NCBI GenBank assembly: GCA_036872755.1
Contig: JAVHNS010000006.1
Coordinates: 1,612,001 to 1,676,000 of the forward strand
From: Orbilia blumenaviensis
Lineage: Eukaryota > Ascomycota > Orbiliomycetes > Orbiliales > Orbiliaceae
Direction of reading: 5' to 3'
DNA: 64,000 bases
Shown: positions 60,601 through 64,000 of the stretch, in pieces
How the letters are laid out: each line of letters opens with the position of its first letter
How positions within the stretch are numbered: the first letter of the stretch is position 1
Position numbers and translations under genes: made by a program
The notes under the pieces: generated by a model
Told to the model about the DNA's origin: nothing
The model's database searches: none
What the model saw: the letters and a program-made list of their open reading frames with translations, nothing else

Positions 60601-63600
60601 CATCCCAGACATTTGGTAGGCGGTCTCTCCAGGTCCCGAGGTTCTGCTTGAGCTCTTGCGACTTGACGTCTAGGTTGGCTGCCGTTGTATTCGCAAGGCT
60701 GGCGTACATAACACTGGCATCGTGCAACTCAACAATCTGCTGGAACGTCTGAAGGAGCGGAATATGAGCAGCGGTGATCTTCTTCGGGAGATTATGCCAC
60801 TTCCTCAAACTGAGCTGAATGGCCTCATCACAAATTCTCAAGAAGTCACTGTTGTTCTCATTCTTGCTGTAGACCTTCTGAAGCGCCATGAATGCAAGGA
60901 AGAAGTAACGTCGCGGAGTAGGAGAGTCCATAAGACTCTTGATAGTTGTGTCGACCGCCTCGCTGCTCTGGCCACCCCAGTCATCCAACAACCTCCAGGC
61001 GCACTCAAGAAGGAGATCGTTGTAATTCTCATGCTTAGCAAAGTCGCTAAGAATCTCCCATTGCTGAAGTTTCTGCGCGCACAAGATCCAATGGTCTTCC
61101 CAGAGCATATACTCCGCCTGAGAGAACGGGAGAACACCGGTGCGGGCCTTGATCTGTGCTTGTTCATACGCCTGCTGGGCTTTGTCCCACATTCCATTCT
61201 GCTCGAAAGATAAGGCGACGTTAGTCTCAAGGTACTGACACCTACGCCTCCATAATCCATAGAACATATCCTCCTCTTGTATACCAGCATAGATCTCTGC
61301 CAAGGCATCAAGGTTGCTCTCTTTGATCGTTGGGTTTTCGTAAGGTGGCTTGTTCGCTGAGTCTTCCAGGATGTGTAAAGCCGAGTACCATGCATTAAAG
61401 GATTTACTTATATACTTGATGAGGTGGGGAGGTAGCACGATTCTAGGATTTGCTTTTTCGATACCAGCCAACAAGCTCTGGATGACGTTCGGCCGCTTAT
61501 CCATTTGTCGGTGATGGCACTCCTTCGATAGTAGAGTAATCATGCTTCGGGAAAGGTCGCTTCGGTCTTCTTGTCCAATTGCCGCCCAACATAGCGGGAA
61601 GAGTGTGATCCAGATATTATGAGCAACGTCTGGGGAAAGATGTTGTAGTTGCGCCATGGGCTCAAAAATATCGTTCGCCTTAACGTCTCCGAGACTGGCC
61701 ACAAACCGACGATGTCTGACCATGAAGTCCTCATATTGATCATCTAGCATAATGCCAGACGTGTCTCGCTTCTTGTCCACTGCAAAAATAGCAGAAGCAG
61801 CCGGCAGCTTAAAGTCCTCAGAGTGCAGCTCCAATCTTCTCTCCCGATCCACACAGCCAAGCAGCAAATGGGTAACCTGACTCAACCAGTAAGATTCCTG
61901 CAAAGTCTCCCAATTCTGAGTCCCCAAAAGATAAGAAATTCGAGGGTTAATTGTTCGCGACAGACTCTCCGTGAAAATCTTCAAGAACCGGTTCCGCATC
62001 GTCACATCCTGGGCTCGACATCCAATCAGGAAAGCATGCTCAAGTCGAACCGTAAGCTCCGTCCGTGTGATTTCAGAGTGCTCATAGATGCTAATGACAA
62101 GCTCCAAGAATTTATTGCACAACGTAGGATCTGGCCGGCCTTCGAACGACATCATCTTGCTAAGAACTGCCGTCTTCTCCTTAAGAGTCGGGAAACTCTC
62201 AGTCGATCGGAAGACCCAATTCTCGACGACCCCCAAGATCTTCAGACACAGATCAGTGTTGTTTGACTTCTCGACCAACTGTGCTAGAACACTCAAGAAA
62301 GGTCGTCGTTGATCCTGAAGTGAAGAAATTCTTGCCGACGCAATATCAATAACATTCGAGATCAATTTGAGCGCTGTATCTGGGTCCAATGGTGGGGGTG
62401 GTGGCTGTGCATCAGGTGCAGGTGGTTGTTGAGCCGAAGCATTACCCGCGATATGGTCTCTCGCTAGCCGTTGGAAAGCTCTCATCAATGCCGGAATATG
62501 CGTATCGACAGCATCCGGTCGTTTCTTCGCTAGTATCCACAAGATGTTAACACTAGGAATAACGCTCGTCACAACAGTCTCTTGCACAATCTGCGTCAGC
62601 AGCTTCACAAACTGGCTGCCCGTGGATTCCGTCATCTCCTCATCCTCGTCATCTTCCTGCTCCTGCGGTATCACCTCCAAAATCCTCAGCACCACATCTT
62701 GTAACGCCTCTTGAATCTCCACATTATCACATCTCAAACTCTTCTCTAGGATCTTCTGTAGCGTCGTTACTCTCTCCTTGTTTGCACGATCAGACCCAAG
62801 TAGCCACTCATTCGACTTCGCCTGAACAATAACCTTAAGAACCTGCAACATATTTATAAAAACGTGCGCATTGTCATTTTTCAGCTCAGCTTGCATAAGT
62901 TGTGCCTCCGCCTGCTTCTGATAAAGATCCACATCAACATCGCCCCAATACTTCGGCTGCAGCAGATTCCCCAGCAACTTCAGCGACCTCTCACAAAGCT
63001 CATTCGAGTTCCACTTCTCAGGACACTGCGAAATAAACGAAATGAGGTGTTTAAGAACTGATTGACGATACTGAGTTTGAAGCAGTACATTTGCCTTGGG
63101 CTCTCCACCACTCGAACTCGGCGGAGCGCTGGGCGACGACCTTCCCATCTCCTCCGGTAGCTTCCTCTTCTTCATCTGCGGAGAATCCATCATCGTCAAC
63201 TCCACAGGGTTATCAATCGCCTGCTGTTCCCACTTCCAAATCAACTCTACCAAGTCAATCGAAAGCGTCTTGTGCTCAACAGAGGGGTTTTGAACATGGA
63301 ACACCAATTTTTGCAAGGCAGACACCATACCCATGAAGAAGTGTTCTCGAGATTCATAAAACAAGTTGGCATGGCGGACGATAAACTGGAAGATATTGAT
63401 AAGCTGTGGCTGGTTGTGCGACTCTTCAATCAGGATCCGTCTTGGCCACTTAGCCCAGATCGGGAAGCCCTTTGAATCTTGTCCAGGCGGGATCCTCTTC
63501 GGTAGCACTGGCGCAATAAGATCTAATGCCTGACGTACCAAAGCTCGACCTTCCGGCTGATGTGCCTTCAGAAGAGCCACATATATCTGCGTCACAATCT

Positions 63601-64000
63601 TCGACGGCGTCTCAAAGTGTGCGATAAAGAAAGCAATAAGAACGTATGCTGCCTGTTTGTTAATGATATCTTCCAACTTGATGAAGTTCCACCCAAATTT
63701 TATCACGTCCTTCCTGGCGTCCGCAATGATTGAATGATGGTGTTTAATAAGCAATGCTGACATCTGTAGAACTTCCATCCTCGAACGATCCAGACCGTTT
63801 TGACCATCATCCAGATCCCCGAGGTTGGTTTTCCAGATTTTATGATGTACGGCGCCAACAAGCTGCGAATCCACCAGTTTGGGGGTATCGGAATCGGCAC
63901 CGCGGCGTTGAATATCCATCAAGAGGATCGGGTTGACGAGATTCTTGAAAGCGTAGGTCTTGAGCATCTGGTTCTGCGAGGTATCTTGGTACAGGTCCAG
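57690..64000 (-). CDS. TRA1: TRA1/TRRAP, C-terminal part (SAGA/NuA4 subunit)
   Basis: The gene enters from the right edge; at least its first half is missing. In the window the exons are 64000-59345, 59283 to about 58770, about 58710 to about 58408, and about 58345-57690. The visible part covers late HEAT repeats and the FAT domain (encoded about 62000-59900). A Gln/Ala/Pro-rich insert (about 59750-59500) precedes the PI3K-like domain with [11 protein letters not shown] and RVRLTP-like [12 protein letters not shown]. The FATC motif closes the protein ([19 protein letters not shown], then TAA). Tra1 is a pseudokinase: the catalytic HRD and DFG motifs of active PIKKs are absent, and [11 protein letters not shown] occupies that region. 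It recruits SAGA and NuA4 histone acetyltransferase complexes to activators. The FAT/PIKK order and the tail leave little doubt about identity. Confidence 0.95.

Overview
The window looks like nuclear DNA of a filamentous ascomycete (Pezizomycotina-like). Genes are interrupted by short GT-AG introns, mostly about 50-190 nt, with CTAAC/CTGAC/CTAAT-like branch points. The housekeeping genes are typically fungal: TRK potassium transporter, glutamine-dependent NAD synthetase, VPS1 dynamin, MCM5, VPS54 and TRA1. A secreted LysM plus beta-1,3-glucanase-type fusion also fits a filamentous fungus. The class cannot be fixed from sequence alone. No tRNA, rRNA, CRISPR array or intact transposon was seen.

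Layout. 1-481: 5' end of a minus-strand gene running off the left edge. 482-4614: gene-free, microsatellites. 4615-7723: TRK transporter (+). 9803-14420: very large acidic C2H2-like protein (+). 15159-17814: NAD synthetase (-). 18270-19154: F-box-like gene (+). 19526-21058: CAP10/GT90 glycosyltransferase (-). 21059-24304: gene-poor. 24305-26069: METTL25-like methyltransferase (-), divergent from 26875-27840, the CFIm25 mRNA 3'-processing factor (+). 29695-32477 VPS1, 33421-35884 MCM5 and 37294-40901 VPS54 all lie on +. 41876-43433 and 45929-47437: F-box genes (+), with a small CCHC zinc-knuckle gene between them (44000-44497, -). 48425-50430: disordered Pro/Ser-rich protein (-). 53528-57088: secreted four-LysM glucanase-like protein (+). 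57690-64000: 3' part of TRA1 (-), open at the right edge.

Exon structures were rebuilt by hand. For every complete gene whose junctions are given, the summed exon lengths are divisible by three, which supports the junctions. VPS1 (endosomal/vacuolar membrane fission) and VPS54 (GARP tethering) belong to the same trafficking route, and MCM5 between them carries an MluI cell-cycle box in its promoter. Otherwise the genes look like an ordinary chromosomal neighbourhood rather than a pathway cluster.

The most unusual signal is that two housekeeping genes, VPS54 and CFIm25, end in UAG but continue in the same frame with clearly coding-like sequence (49 and 119 codons). In both, the UAG lies in the loop of a short predicted hairpin. 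That is the context described for fungal stage-specific A-to-I mRNA editing (UAG to UGG, stop loss). Regulated readthrough, recent nonsense mutation or sequence error remain alternatives.
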